Assembly (NCBI GenBank): GCA_016200365.1
Contig: JACQEW010000335.1
Span: 1-21,225, forward strand
Length of the DNA stretch: 21,225 nucleotides
Direction of reading: 5' to 3'
Origin: Nitrospinota bacterium
Lineage (GTDB): Bacteria > Nitrospinota > Nitrospinia > UBA9942
The notes beneath the pieces are model-generated. The model was not told the origin of the DNA, searched no databases, and was given only the letters and a program-made list of their open reading frames with translations. The position numbers were made by a program, and so were the translations under genes. Below, piece by piece: positions 13,799-21,042 of the stretch. Positions within the stretch are counted from its first letter, which is position 1. Each line of letters starts with the position of its first letter.

Positions 13799-14901
13799 AG
13801 AACAACAGTAGGCAATTGGCAATAGGCAGTTGGCAATTGGCAATTGGTAGTTTTTCTCTGCCTACTGCCTACTGCCTACTGCTTACTGTTGCCGTCTTTG
13901 CCTCTGACACCCCCCTCGAAGAGTTCCCGATTCCAACCCCAATGAGCTCTCCCACAGATATAGCAGTAGACCGCAATGGTGTAGTATGGATTATGGAATA
14001 TATTGCAAATAAAATCGGCAGATTCGACCCGTCGAGGAACATCTTTGATGAATATGAGATAACTACATCAAAGAGCGAATCAACGAATATGGCGATAGAT
14101 AGGGAAGGTAATATATGGTTTACAGAGCAGGAGGGGAACCAGCTTGGAAAATTTAATACCCGCGCCTTAAAATTTGAAGAGTTTGATTTACCGTCACCGG
14201 ACAGCAACCCTGCATCCATAGCAGTTGATTCAAAAGGCAATATCTGGTTTGTGGAGTGGAATAGGAATAAAATAACTAAGTTTGCTCAACCCCCCCACTC
14301 TCCCCCCCTTCAAAAGGGGGGGATTAAGGGGAGGTTTACGGCGTATGATATCCCTACTAAAATGAGCCAGCCGTCAGGTCTTGTCACAGATGCAAAAGAT
14401 AACATCTGGTTTGTAGAAAGGGGTGGGAATAAGATCGGGATGCTGAATCATGAGACAGGCAAAATCAAAGAGTATAATATACATCCCGCCTTCAGTATGC
14501 CCATAGGGACTGTAATTGACTCAAAGGGGAATGTCTGGTTTTGCAGATTAAAGGATAAAAAGCTTGTGAAATTTAACCCCTCCACCGGAGAATTTAAAGA
14601 TTTCTCTCTCCCCGGCACAAAGGGCGCTCAGAGTATGGCAATCGGCAAAAATGATGATATCTATCTTTCTATGAGATATGAGAACAAGATTGCGAAATTT
14701 GACGCCGGCTCGGGAATTTTCACAGAGTATAACATCCCCACAAAGGACAGCCAGCCTCTGGCTATGACTGTGGATTCTAATGGCAGTGTGTGGTTTACGA
14801 TGATGTCAGGAAACAAAATAGGAAAGCTCGATGTGTCAAAGATGGAAAATGGAGCAAAGGGGTCGGAATTAAAGGTCAAAATAACCCTGCCAAAGGAATG
14901 A
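13795..14901 (+). CDS. Second exported streptogramin-lyase-like beta-propeller
   Basis: This 368-residue paralogue of the preceding propeller has blades carrying IAVDSKGNIWFVEW.RNKITKF and similar units, about seven in all. The start is ATG 13795, overlapping the upstream stop in an ATGA, with AAGGGGAG just before it. The N-terminal region (about 5-33, NSRQLAIGSWQLAIGS...LLLTVAVFA) looks like a signal peptide but is encoded by heptamer repeats (13803-13890). A C-run/G-run element adds about 17 residues (165-181) within a blade connection. Unlike its neighbour it has no C-terminal membrane helix, so the mature protein would be soluble in the periplasm if the odd signal works. Substrate unknown; it probably acts with the cytochrome b/c module or the first propeller. 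Confidence 0.85.
   Translation: MKNNSRQLAIGSWQLAIGSFSLPTAYCLLLTVAVFASDTPLEEFPIPTPMSSPTDIAVDRNGVVWIMEYIANKIGRFDPSRNIFDEYEITTSKSESTNMAIDREGNIWFTEQEGNQLGKFNTRALKFEEFDLPSPDSNPASIAVDSKGNIWFVEWNRNKITKFAQPPHSPPLQKGGIKGRFTAYDIPTKMSQPSGLVTDAKDNIWFVERGGNKIGMLNHETGKIKEYNIHPAFSMPIGTVIDSKGNVWFCRLKDKKLVKFNPSTGEFKDFSLPGTKGAQSMAIGKNDDIYLSMRYENKIAKFDAGSGIFTEYNIPTKDSQPLAMTVDSNGSVWFTMMSGNKIGKLDVSKMENGAKGSELKVKITLPKE
13803..13890 (+). repeat. Heptamer inverted repeat forming the signal peptide coding region
   Basis: Five GGCAATT-type units (13811-13845) face ACTGCCT units (about 13857-13885). The outermost CAACAGTA is complementary to TACTGTTG at 13883-13890. The whole element is inside the second propeller gene and is read in frame with a 7-residue period (RQLAIGS/WQLAIGS). 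Confidence 0.9.
14287..14337 (+). repeat. C-run/G-run palindromic element in the second propeller gene
   Basis: CAACCCCCCCACTCTCCCCCCCTT faces AAAAGGGGGGGATTAAGGGGAGGTTT. It is read in frame as QPPHSPPLQKGGIKGRF. The neighbouring propeller gene lacks it at the matching blade. Confidence 0.9.
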
Positions 14902-14961
14902 TACTCTCGTAAAAACTCTTTTTTTGCTTCCGAATTCAATCGTCAATGGTCATTTGTCAAT

Positions 14962-17900
14962 ATGTTGAACTATAAAAAATCTCTCATCCTTGCCATCTTC
15001 TTTCTTTCCGGCGCTTCGGGGCTTATATATGAAATTGTCTGGACCCGCCAGCTTTCCCTTGTATTCGGCGTATCTTCCTTTGCAGTAAGCACAGTCCTCA
15101 CCGTATTCATGGCCGGGCTTGGCATAGGCGGATACATCTTCGGCAGGATAATAGATAAACGGGGAGAGCCTCTCAAGGTATATGCAGCGCTTGAGTTGTT
15201 TATAGGTTTATATGCTGTTTTGCTCCCGCATATAATAAACCTCTCGGAATGGCTGTATATAAGACTCCAACCCCCCCTTTTTCCCCCCTTTATTAAAGGG
15301 GGGGATGGGGGGTTTGTTTTTTTTCTGCTTTCTATGGAGAGATTTGCCATATCTTTTTTCATTCTTATATTTCCCACAATAATGATGGGAGGCACCCTTC
15401 CTGTTATATCGAGGTTTTTAATAAGAAATGAGGAGAGGATTGGACCTGATGCAGGGGTTATTTACTCCATGAACACCTTTGGCGCTGTTGCCGGATGTAT
15501 GCTCACCGGTTTTTATCTGATAGAGAATATCGGCGTAACCTCCTCTCTCTATTCAGCAGCTGCTCTGAATTTTATTGCAGCAGGAGGAGCGTATATAATA
15601 AATCAGAAGACAGAAGTCAGAAGACAGAAGTCAGAATTAAAAACTAAAGACTTAAAAATAGTCAATCTTCAATCTTCAATCTTCAATCTTCAATTCTTAG
15701 TCCTCCTTGCCTTTGGTTTTTCAGGGATGGCAGCGCTCTCTTATGAGGTGTTGTGGACAAGGGTTCTTATATTGATTCTCGATAATACCATATATGCCTT
15801 CTCGATAATCCTTTTTACCTTTTTGCTTGGCATAGCAGGAGGCAGTCTTATATTTGCCAAAATCCCCCTCTTTCCCCCTTTAATAAAGGAGGAAAGAGGG
15901 GGATTTGTTATAACCCTTTTTGCCATTTTTCAGATTCTAATCGGGTTGATGGGAGTTCTGTCCCTTCTCCTGTTTGCCAATCATAATATCCTTTCTTCAT
16001 GGCTTAACAGTTCTGTTTCATGGGCATCTCATGGATTCGCTTCGCTCACCACAGGGTTTATCGGCATAGGCTACTGGTGGGAGAAACTGATTGCCACATT
16101 CTTAATGTCATTTCTTATAATGATTATACCCACGATATTCATGGGAGCCAGCTTTCCTGCCGCAGTTCAAACCCTAAAGGGAATAAGCGGTGTTGGAGAA
16201 GGCATAGGCAGGATATACCTCGTTAATACTGCCGGCGCTATAATAGGCTCGTTCTCCGCCGGTTTTATCCTGCTTCCCCTTATTGGCATACAGAAGGCGA
16301 TTATACTTACAGGTACCATTCCTATTGCCTTTGGTATTTTAATTTTACTTTTTTCCCCCTCACCCCCCCCTCTCACCTCTGGGGAGAGGAGAAAGGTGAG
16401 GGGAGGTTTTATCAGATATGCGATACCTTTATTATCCCTCACGGCAGGTTTTATCATCCTCGTCCTCACATTAAGGACAGGCGATATACCGAGATTGCTC
16501 AGCGCCGTCAAGACAGACATAGGAAGCGAGGTGCTTTATTACAAGGAGGGGATAGCAGGGACGGTTTTGATTTCATCTCAGGAGACAGACATCACGCCTT
16601 ACCGAAAACCTGTAAAGAGGCTCTGGATAAACGGCGACCCGATTGCAGGGGAGTTTAGAGGTGCATTGCAGCTTGAAAGGCTTCAGGCTCATATCCCTCT
16701 TTTGCTTCATCCCTATCCTGAAGATGCACTGATTATATGCTTCGGGACAGGCTCAACAGCGGGCGCTGTCAGCGATCATAATGTTAAAGAGATATATGCC
16801 GTAGATATATCGAGAGAGGTCTTTGAAGGGGGGAGATATTTTTCAGAAGGGAACAGGGATATACTAAATGACACGAGGCTGCGAATAGTTATTGAAGACG
16901 GGAGAAATTTTCTGCTGACCACGGATAAGAAATTTGATTTCATCACCTCGGAGCCGCCGCCGCCGTCCAATGCAGGTATTGTAAATTTATACACCAGGGA
17001 GTATTATATGCTCTGTAAATCCCGTCTTAAACAGGGCGGGATGGTATCCCACTGGATACCTCTTCATCATCTATCGGAGAAGGATTTTAAGATGCTGGTC
17101 TCTACATTTGTATCCGTATTCCCCCGCTCTACCATGTGGTTTACAAAGTGGGACGCCATTATGATAGGCTCTGACAGCAGTCTCCATATAGACTTTAGGA
17201 GACTTGAAAGCAGAATTAAAGAGAAGAAAATAGCGGAAAGCCTTAAAGAGATAGGCATTTCTAATCCCTTTCAGCTGCTCTCTACATTTATGATGGATGA
17301 AGATGCCCTCTCTCGATTTGTAAAAGGAATCCCTGTTGTAAGCGACGACTATCCTACGATAGAGTTTTCAGCCCCGCGGATCCACCATACAGGAATAACG
17401 ATAAAGGGGAGAAACCTATCAAATATGCTGCAATATCGAAAACCCGCAACTGACATATTGAGGCAAAGTTCAGTAGTGCGAGGCGGGAGCCTCGCTGATG
17501 AAATAGAAAGATATTTTAATTCACATACATATTTTTTAAAAGGGCAGATAAATAGGAATGATAACCGTATTGAAGATGCTGTCGCCGATTTTACAGAGGC
17601 GGTTAATATTAACAGCGAGAATTCGGATGCCAGACATGAGCTTATCTCCATCTATATGAACAATATCTATAAGTCGCTTCAGAGAGGAGAGATAGATAAG
17701 GGATTTAATCTGGCGGATGAATGCACGAAACTTGACAGGGATGGCGGATTTTCCGCCCAGCTGCATAATCTTAGAGGACTCTTATTTTTGTCTAAGAAGG
17801 ATGTAAATAGGGCTGTAAATGAATTTGAAAATGCCCTGAGACTCGATGAGAAATATTTGAGCCCTTATCTGAACCTCGGCAGCGCCTATACATACTATGA

Positions 17901-18024
17901 GCCTGAGCCGTTAAAGGCTATCGCATACTACAGCAGGGGACTCAAATTAAAGATTACAGCACAGGAGAGAGATTTAATAAATTCTGAGATAGAAAAAGTA
18001 AAAGTCCGATATAAAATACAGTAG
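14962..18024 (+). CDS. Fused polytopic membrane / spermidine-synthase-like / TPR protein (copy 2)
   Basis: This 1020-residue paralogue of the protein at 270-3152 has the same order: two membrane halves beginning SGLIYEIVWTR (near residue 20) and ALSYEVLWTR (near residue 260), a SpeE-like domain and TPR helices (about 855-1010). The SAM-type loop is FGTGS at 594-598 and the strand-4 motif is FDFITSE at 658-664. It is followed by PPPPSNAG where spermidine synthases have an acidic DP-type site, so polyamine synthesis is again unlikely. Inserts from at least five repeats lie in loops and linkers. It follows the second propeller after 60 nt that include GTCAATG-type heptamers up to the ATG, with no ribosome-binding site. 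Two such proteins flanking the cytochrome/copper genes suggest a shared role at the inner membrane, but the reaction is unknown. Confidence 0.85.
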   Translation: MLNYKKSLILAIFFLSGASGLIYEIVWTRQLSLVFGVSSFAVSTVLTVFMAGLGIGGYIFGRIIDKRGEPLKVYAALELFIGLYAVLLPHIINLSEWLYIRLQPPLFPPFIKGGDGGFVFFLLSMERFAISFFILIFPTIMMGGTLPVISRFLIRNEERIGPDAGVIYSMNTFGAVAGCMLTGFYLIENIGVTSSLYSAAALNFIAAGGAYIINQKTEVRRQKSELKTKDLKIVNLQSSIFNLQFLVLLAFGFSGMAALSYEVLWTRVLILILDNTIYAFSIILFTFLLGIAGGSLIFAKIPLFPPLIKEERGGFVITLFAIFQILIGLMGVLSLLLFANHNILSSWLNSSVSWASHGFASLTTGFIGIGYWWEKLIATFLMSFLIMIIPTIFMGASFPAAVQTLKGISGVGEGIGRIYLVNTAGAIIGSFSAGFILLPLIGIQKAIILTGTIPIAFGILILLFSPSPPPLTSGERRKVRGGFIRYAIPLLSLTAGFIILVLTLRTGDIPRLLSAVKTDIGSEVLYYKEGIAGTVLISSQETDITPYRKPVKRLWINGDPIAGEFRGALQLERLQAHIPLLLHPYPEDALIICFGTGSTAGAVSDHNVKEIYAVDISREVFEGGRYFSEGNRDILNDTRLRIVIEDGRNFLLTTDKKFDFITSEPPPPSNAGIVNLYTREYYMLCKSRLKQGGMVSHWIPLHHLSEKDFKMLVSTFVSVFPRSTMWFTKWDAIMIGSDSSLHIDFRRLESRIKEKKIAESLKEIGISNPFQLLSTFMMDEDALSRFVKGIPVVSDDYPTIEFSAPRIHHTGITIKGRNLSNMLQYRKPATDILRQSSVVRGGSLADEIERYFNSHTYFLKGQINRNDNRIEDAVADFTEAVNINSENSDARHELISIYMNNIYKSLQRGEIDKGFNLADECTKLDRDGGFSAQLHNLRGLLFLSKKDVNRAVNEFENALRLDEKYLSPYLNLGSAYTYYEPEPLKAIAYYSRGLKLKITAQERDLINSEIEKVKVRYKIQ
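15269..15316 (+). repeat. Complete C-run/G-run palindromic element in copy 2
   Basis: AACCCCCCCTTTTTCCCCCCTTTA is followed directly by TTAAAGGGGGGGATGGGGGGTTT, the most complete inverted repeat of this family in the window (about 46 bp). It is translated QPPLFPPFIKGGDGGF between two membrane helices of the first half. Confidence 0.9.
15604..15696 (+). repeat. Heptamer arrays CAGAAGA and AATCTTC in copy 2 linker
   Basis: Units CAGAAGA/CAGAAGT alternate at 15604-15635, and about five AATCTTC units fill 15663-15696. They encode the linker between the two membrane halves, the same place that carries GTCAAGG/TTGCCCC arrays in the paralogue. Confidence 0.85.
15861..15906 (+). repeat. C-run/G-run palindromic element, second in copy 2
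   Basis: AATCCCCCTCTTTCCCCCTTTA pairs with TAAAGGAGGAAAGAGGGGGATT, a near-perfect inverted repeat. It is read as IPLFPPLIKEERGGF at the site equivalent to 1241-1309 in copy 1. Confidence 0.9.
16355..16410 (+). repeat. CCCTCACC/GGTGAGGG-type hairpin in copy 2
   Basis: CCCCCTCACCCCCCCCTCTC faces GAGAGGAGAAAGGTGAGGGGAGG around ACCTCTGGG. It is read in frame as SPSPPPLTSGERRKVRGGF at the junction of membrane region and SpeE domain. It belongs to a variant of the C/G-run class. Confidence 0.8.
17478..17495 (+). repeat. GCGAGGC-GGGA-GCCTCGC hairpin in copy 2
   Basis: This is a perfect 7-bp inverted repeat with a 4-nt loop in the linker between SpeE and TPR domains, encoding part of VVRGGSLAD. The paralogue has heptamers (2808-2831) at the same linker. 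Confidence 0.6.
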
Positions 18025-18027
18025 GCT

Positions 18028-18133
18028 GGTAGCCGCAACCTTCAGGTTGCGTAATCCCACTTACCAAAGGGGGTCAGGGGGTTGTTTAAAACGCAGGCTA
18101 AAGCCTGCGGCTACCTGCCTACTGCTTACTTTT
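18028..18133. repeat. Cloverleaf-like nested inverted repeat, copy 2, with inserted G-run half element and heptamers
   Basis: Outer arms GGTAGCCGCA (18028-18037) and TGCGGCTACC (18106-18115) enclose the hairpins GCAACCTTCAGGTTGC and GCAGGCTAAAGCCTGC. Between the hairpins lies a G-run half element (18052-18085). ACTGCCT/ACTGCTT units follow up to 18130. It sits directly upstream of the chemoreceptor ribosome-binding site. Confidence 0.8.
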
Positions 18134-18147
18134 AAAAGGAGGGCATT

Positions 18148-20166
18148 ATGATTGATGAAAAAGGCAGCTTTAATAGTATGAAGGGTGAATATCTTGAAAG
18201 GGCTATGGGTATATTGAATAAGATGACCATTCAGACAAAGGTGGCGCTGATAGTGTCTGTTATTTTTATCATGGGGTTTGGGATTCAGGTCTTTATGAAC
18301 CTACTGGATACCCGCAGCTATTTAAAGGAGACCTCGGGATTTATTGAAGGTGCGATTAAACAGATAGAGGAGGCAGGTGAAAAAGAGATAAAGAACCTTA
18401 AGGATATCTCAGGGAAGGGTATTTCTAATTTTGAGGATATAGGGTATCAGATGGTCGGCAGCAGCGAGGAAAATGAAAAGGAGAAATTTGATTTGATTAA
18501 GAAATCTATGGTTAAAAGTATAAGCCACATGATGGTAACAGGAAATGCCGAGATAACTGGTGAATGGATGGATGGGCAGAAGGAGATAGAGGGATTTAAA
18601 AGGATAATGGTGGTAAGGGCAACGGCAAAAGACCTGGGCGAGGAGGCATTTAAGGACAATAAAACCATAATAGATGTAAACAGGAGATTGGGGAGCAGGA
18701 CATTCCCGCATCGTAAAGAAAGTAAAAAGGGACACCTGAATGAAGAGGAGGGGATTCAGGCGAGGAATGTGGTAAGCAGTAAGATAGATAAATTTTTAGT
18801 CGGAAGGGATGAAAAGGGGAAGCCGATGATAACCATAATGACGCCGATCCTCAATGATGCAGAGTGCCGCGCCTGTCATGGCGAAGACCATCAGGTCAGG
18901 GGAGTTCTCATGGTATCGGTTTCGAGAGAGAAGACAGTATCACAGATGGAATCCGTAGAAGGTCAGGTTAAGGATGAGAAGGGTAAAATAGAAAAACTGG
19001 TCGAAGACAGGACAAAGGAGATACAGCAGCATGTTAAAAGCAGAAAAGGGGAGGCAGAAAATCAGCTTGCTGCCTTTAAGTCAACGACATGGAAGAATAT
19101 TATCAGGATGGTAGTAGTGGCGCTTATTAATATTGCTGCCATTGTGGCAATTCTCATATTCTTTATGAGGCTCTCTGTTATAAAACCGATTCAGGAGACT
19201 GTAAAAATGGCGGAAAATATTGCAGACGGCGATTTATCGGGTCATGAGATAGATATAAAGACAGAAGATGAGATAGGAACTCTGGGGAAGGCGCTGAACA
19301 GGATGAAGAATAATTTGAAGGATATGATAAGCAAGGTAAAGGAAAGTGCCGGAGAGGTGGCTGTGGGTTCTGAGGATATCTTTAAGCTCTCCGACTCTGC
19401 AAGCTCGGGTGCAGAGAAACAGACATCCCAGATTACCCAGGTGGTTACCGCAGTTGAGGAGATGTCGTCAACTGTGGCAGAGGTGGCAAAGAATTCTGCC
19501 GATGCTGCCAACTCGGCAAATAAGGCAAAGGAGTCGGCAGCCGCAGGAAGCAAGGTTGTCCAATCGTCCATCGAGGGGATGGAGAGGATTGCAAAATCGG
19601 TGGAAGGTTCTGCAAAGACAATTGAAGAGCTCGGAAGGAGTTCCAACCAGATAGGTGAGATTGTTGCAGTTATTGATGATATAGCCGACCAGACAAATCT
19701 CCTTGCACTGAATGCCGCTATCGAGGCAGCCCGTGCAGGAGAGCAGGGGAGGGGATTTGCCGTTGTGGCAGACGAGGTGAGAAAACTTGCCGAGCGGACA
19801 ACCAAGGCAACAAAAGAGATAGCTGACATGATAAAGAGGATACAGAAAGATACAGCCGATGCAGTTTCGGCTATGAACGAATGGAACAGAGAAGTTAAAA
19901 ATGGCGTGGAGCTTTCAAATAGGGCAGGGGAATCTTTAAAACAGATAGTCGGTCTTGTTCAGAATGTTACGGATATGATAAACCAGATAGCAACAGCCAC
20001 AGAGGAGCAGTCGGCAGCGTCAGAGGAGATAACATCCAATATAGAGGATATAGCAAAGGTAAGTAAGGATACTGCCGGCGGCGCCTCGAGGTCTTCAGAG
20101 GCATCGAAAAATCTAAGAAAGCTGGCAGAGAACCTACAGAGGCTCGTGGAGCAGTTTAGACTGTGA
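18148..20166 (+). CDS. Methyl-accepting chemotaxis protein with a c-type heme sensor domain
   Basis: The 672-residue receptor has a first membrane helix at about 31-51, a periplasmic region to about 316, a second helix at about 320-340, a HAMP domain (about 342-395) and a cytoplasmic signalling domain. The signalling tip is DQTNLLALNAAIEAARAGEQGRGFAVVADEVRKLAERT (514-551). The periplasmic part contains CRACH (240-244), a c-type heme attachment site, within a DUF3365/Tll0287-like sensor. It is followed by a charged segment that may form a coiled coil (260-312). A heme sensor could respond to redox state, oxygen or nitric oxide. A strong ribosome-binding site (AAGGAGGG, 18136-18143) sets the start. 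No CheR-binding pentapeptide is seen at the C-terminus. No other chemotaxis genes are nearby, so it is an orphan receptor in this window. Confidence 0.92.
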   Translation: MIDEKGSFNSMKGEYLERAMGILNKMTIQTKVALIVSVIFIMGFGIQVFMNLLDTRSYLKETSGFIEGAIKQIEEAGEKEIKNLKDISGKGISNFEDIGYQMVGSSEENEKEKFDLIKKSMVKSISHMMVTGNAEITGEWMDGQKEIEGFKRIMVVRATAKDLGEEAFKDNKTIIDVNRRLGSRTFPHRKESKKGHLNEEEGIQARNVVSSKIDKFLVGRDEKGKPMITIMTPILNDAECRACHGEDHQVRGVLMVSVSREKTVSQMESVEGQVKDEKGKIEKLVEDRTKEIQQHVKSRKGEAENQLAAFKSTTWKNIIRMVVVALINIAAIVAILIFFMRLSVIKPIQETVKMAENIADGDLSGHEIDIKTEDEIGTLGKALNRMKNNLKDMISKVKESAGEVAVGSEDIFKLSDSASSGAEKQTSQITQVVTAVEEMSSTVAEVAKNSADAANSANKAKESAAAGSKVVQSSIEGMERIAKSVEGSAKTIEELGRSSNQIGEIVAVIDDIADQTNLLALNAAIEAARAGEQGRGFAVVADEVRKLAERTTKATKEIADMIKRIQKDTADAVSAMNEWNREVKNGVELSNRAGESLKQIVGLVQNVTDMINQIATATEEQSAASEEITSNIEDIAKVSKDTAGGASRSSEASKNLRKLAENLQRLVEQFRL

Positions 20167-20187
20167 CAGAACAAAGACCTGCTATTT

Positions 20188-20358
20188 ACCACAAAGGCAC
20201 AAAGATCACAAAGTTTAAAAACGAAAAGGAGAAAGGGAGAAAAAGGGAAATGGGGAAAAAATCTATTTTTATATTTTATTCTCCCCTATTCTCCATTTCT
20301 CCATCTCTCCTTAATCTTTTTTCTTTTTATCTTTTTGTGTCCTTTGTGTCTTTGTGGT
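20188..20358. repeat. Nested inverted repeat with CACAAAG and GGAGAAA units
   Basis: Outer arms ACCACAAAGGCACAAAG (from 20188) and CTTTGTGTCTTTGTGGT (to 20358) enclose inner purine-rich (about 20228-20255) and complementary pyrimidine-rich (about 20281-20310) arms. The right arm overlaps the first codons of the thioredoxin gene. The pyrimidine arm is open in another frame but looks like repeat, not gene. Confidence 0.85.
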
Positions 20359-20848
20359 GAGTTTGTTTTCTGGATGCAGAGAAGCCGAGAGACATACTGT
20401 TGCCGGTATTGGCGACCCTGCACCGGAATTTGTGCTGACCGATTTAACCGGTAAAAAGGTAGGACTCAAGGATTATAGAGGTAAAAAAGTTATACTCAAT
20501 TTCTGGGCGACATGGTGTCCGCCCTGCGTAAAGGAGATGCCTCTCTTACAGGAGGTTCATGCCTCCCATTCCTCCCCCCTTTTTAAAAGGGGGGAGAGGG
20601 GGGATTTTGTAGTCATAGGGATAAATTACAATGAAGACCATGAAAGGGTTAAAAAATTTGTATCCGGGCATGAGATAAAATTTACAATTTTGATAGATAC
20701 GGATTTAAAAGTCTCGATGGATTACGGAATAATCGGACTCCCTGTTACCTTTTTTATTGACGAGAACGGCAGGGTAAAGGATAAGGTTAAAGGTGAACTG
20801 AGTAAGGATATTATCGAAGAGAAACTGGTATTAAAAAAGTTTTCATAA
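20354..20848 (+). CDS. TlpA/ResA-like thiol-disulfide oxidoreductase
   Basis: The 164-residue product has the thioredoxin fold in the order of the AhpC/TSA/Redoxin group: GDPAPEFVLTDLTGKKVGLKDYRGKKVILNFWATWCPPC with active-site Cys55 and Cys58, and cis-Pro130 in GLPVTFF. Such proteins reduce disulfides on the periplasmic side, often for cytochrome c or copper-site maturation, which fits the gene neighbourhood. SLFSGC near the N-terminus looks like a lipobox, but the only start in frame (GTG 20354) leaves just seven residues before the Cys. The upstream open frame is repeat-encoded without a start codon. The native signal peptide may have been lost to repeat insertion, or an unusual start is used. 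Residues about 70-85 come from a C-run/G-run element between helix 1 and the next strand. Confidence 0.85.
   Translation: MVSLFSGCREAERHTVAGIGDPAPEFVLTDLTGKKVGLKDYRGKKVILNFWATWCPPCVKEMPLLQEVHASHSSPLFKRGERGDFVVIGINYNEDHERVKKFVSGHEIKFTILIDTDLKVSMDYGIIGLPVTFFIDENGRVKDKVKGELSKDIIEEKLVLKKFS
20563..20606 (+). repeat. C-run/G-run palindromic element in the thioredoxin gene
   Basis: CTCCCATTCCTCCCCCCTTTT faces AAAAGGGGGGAGAGGGGGGATT. It is read in frame as SHSSPLFKRGERGDF, and its last residues blend into the strand GDFVVIGIN typical of the family. Confidence 0.85.
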
Positions 20849-20873
20849 TATCTAAAAGGTCAGACTTATTCAT
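20811..20873 (-). pseudogene. 5' remnant of a minus-strand gene (strong RBS and ATG, 20 codons)
   Basis: On the minus strand AAAGGAGGG precedes ATG (20871-20873) by the right distance, but the frame ends after 20 codons (MNKSDLLDIM...) and runs into the 3' end of the thioredoxin gene. This could be the surviving start of a gene lost by rearrangement, or a very short peptide. It lies downstream of two other minus-strand frames. Confidence 0.3.
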
Positions 20874-20908
20874 GGCACATCCCTCCTTTAGATATATCGC
20901 CATTACTT

Positions 20909-21037
20909 CTAATCTCCAGATAGAGTTTTAATTGCTGTCTTCAGCCCTCCCCTGAAAGCATGATTCTGCACTGTAAGGATTGGAAAAAACTCCCATTCTC
21001 TGCTTTCAGGATTTTTTATCTCAATAATTATGTCCAT
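20909..21037 (-). CDS. Hypothetical 42-residue protein, minus strand
   Basis: ATG at 21035-21037 reads to TAG at 20909-20911 on the minus strand, giving 42 residues beginning MDIIIEIKNPESREWEFF. Residue composition looks like protein, not repeat. It starts 5 nt after the stop of the truncated gene to its right and would be co-transcribed with it. The ribosome-binding site is weak. It may be a whole small gene or the piece of a broken one. I recognise no family. Confidence 0.4.
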   Translation of the reverse strand: MDIIIEIKNPESREWEFFPILTVQNHAFRGGLKTAIKTLSGD

Positions 21038-21042
21038 TTTAT

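Noticed and set aside
12512..14901. Annotation as virginiamycin B lyases (antibiotic resistance)
   Set aside because: The propeller fold is shared by many proteins. The catalytic residues could not be mapped, and the proteins are exported and sit beside cytochrome genes.
19242..19829. 195-codon minus-strand open frame over the chemoreceptor
   Set aside because: It lies entirely opposite the highly conserved signalling domain, is rich in Ser/Ala from complementary codons and has no ribosome-binding site.
20163..20360. 65-codon + strand frame after the chemoreceptor
   Set aside because: It is almost wholly made of the nested repeat at 20188-20358. The hydrophobic run comes from the pyrimidine-rich arm. 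I keep it only as a possible lost signal peptide for the thioredoxin.
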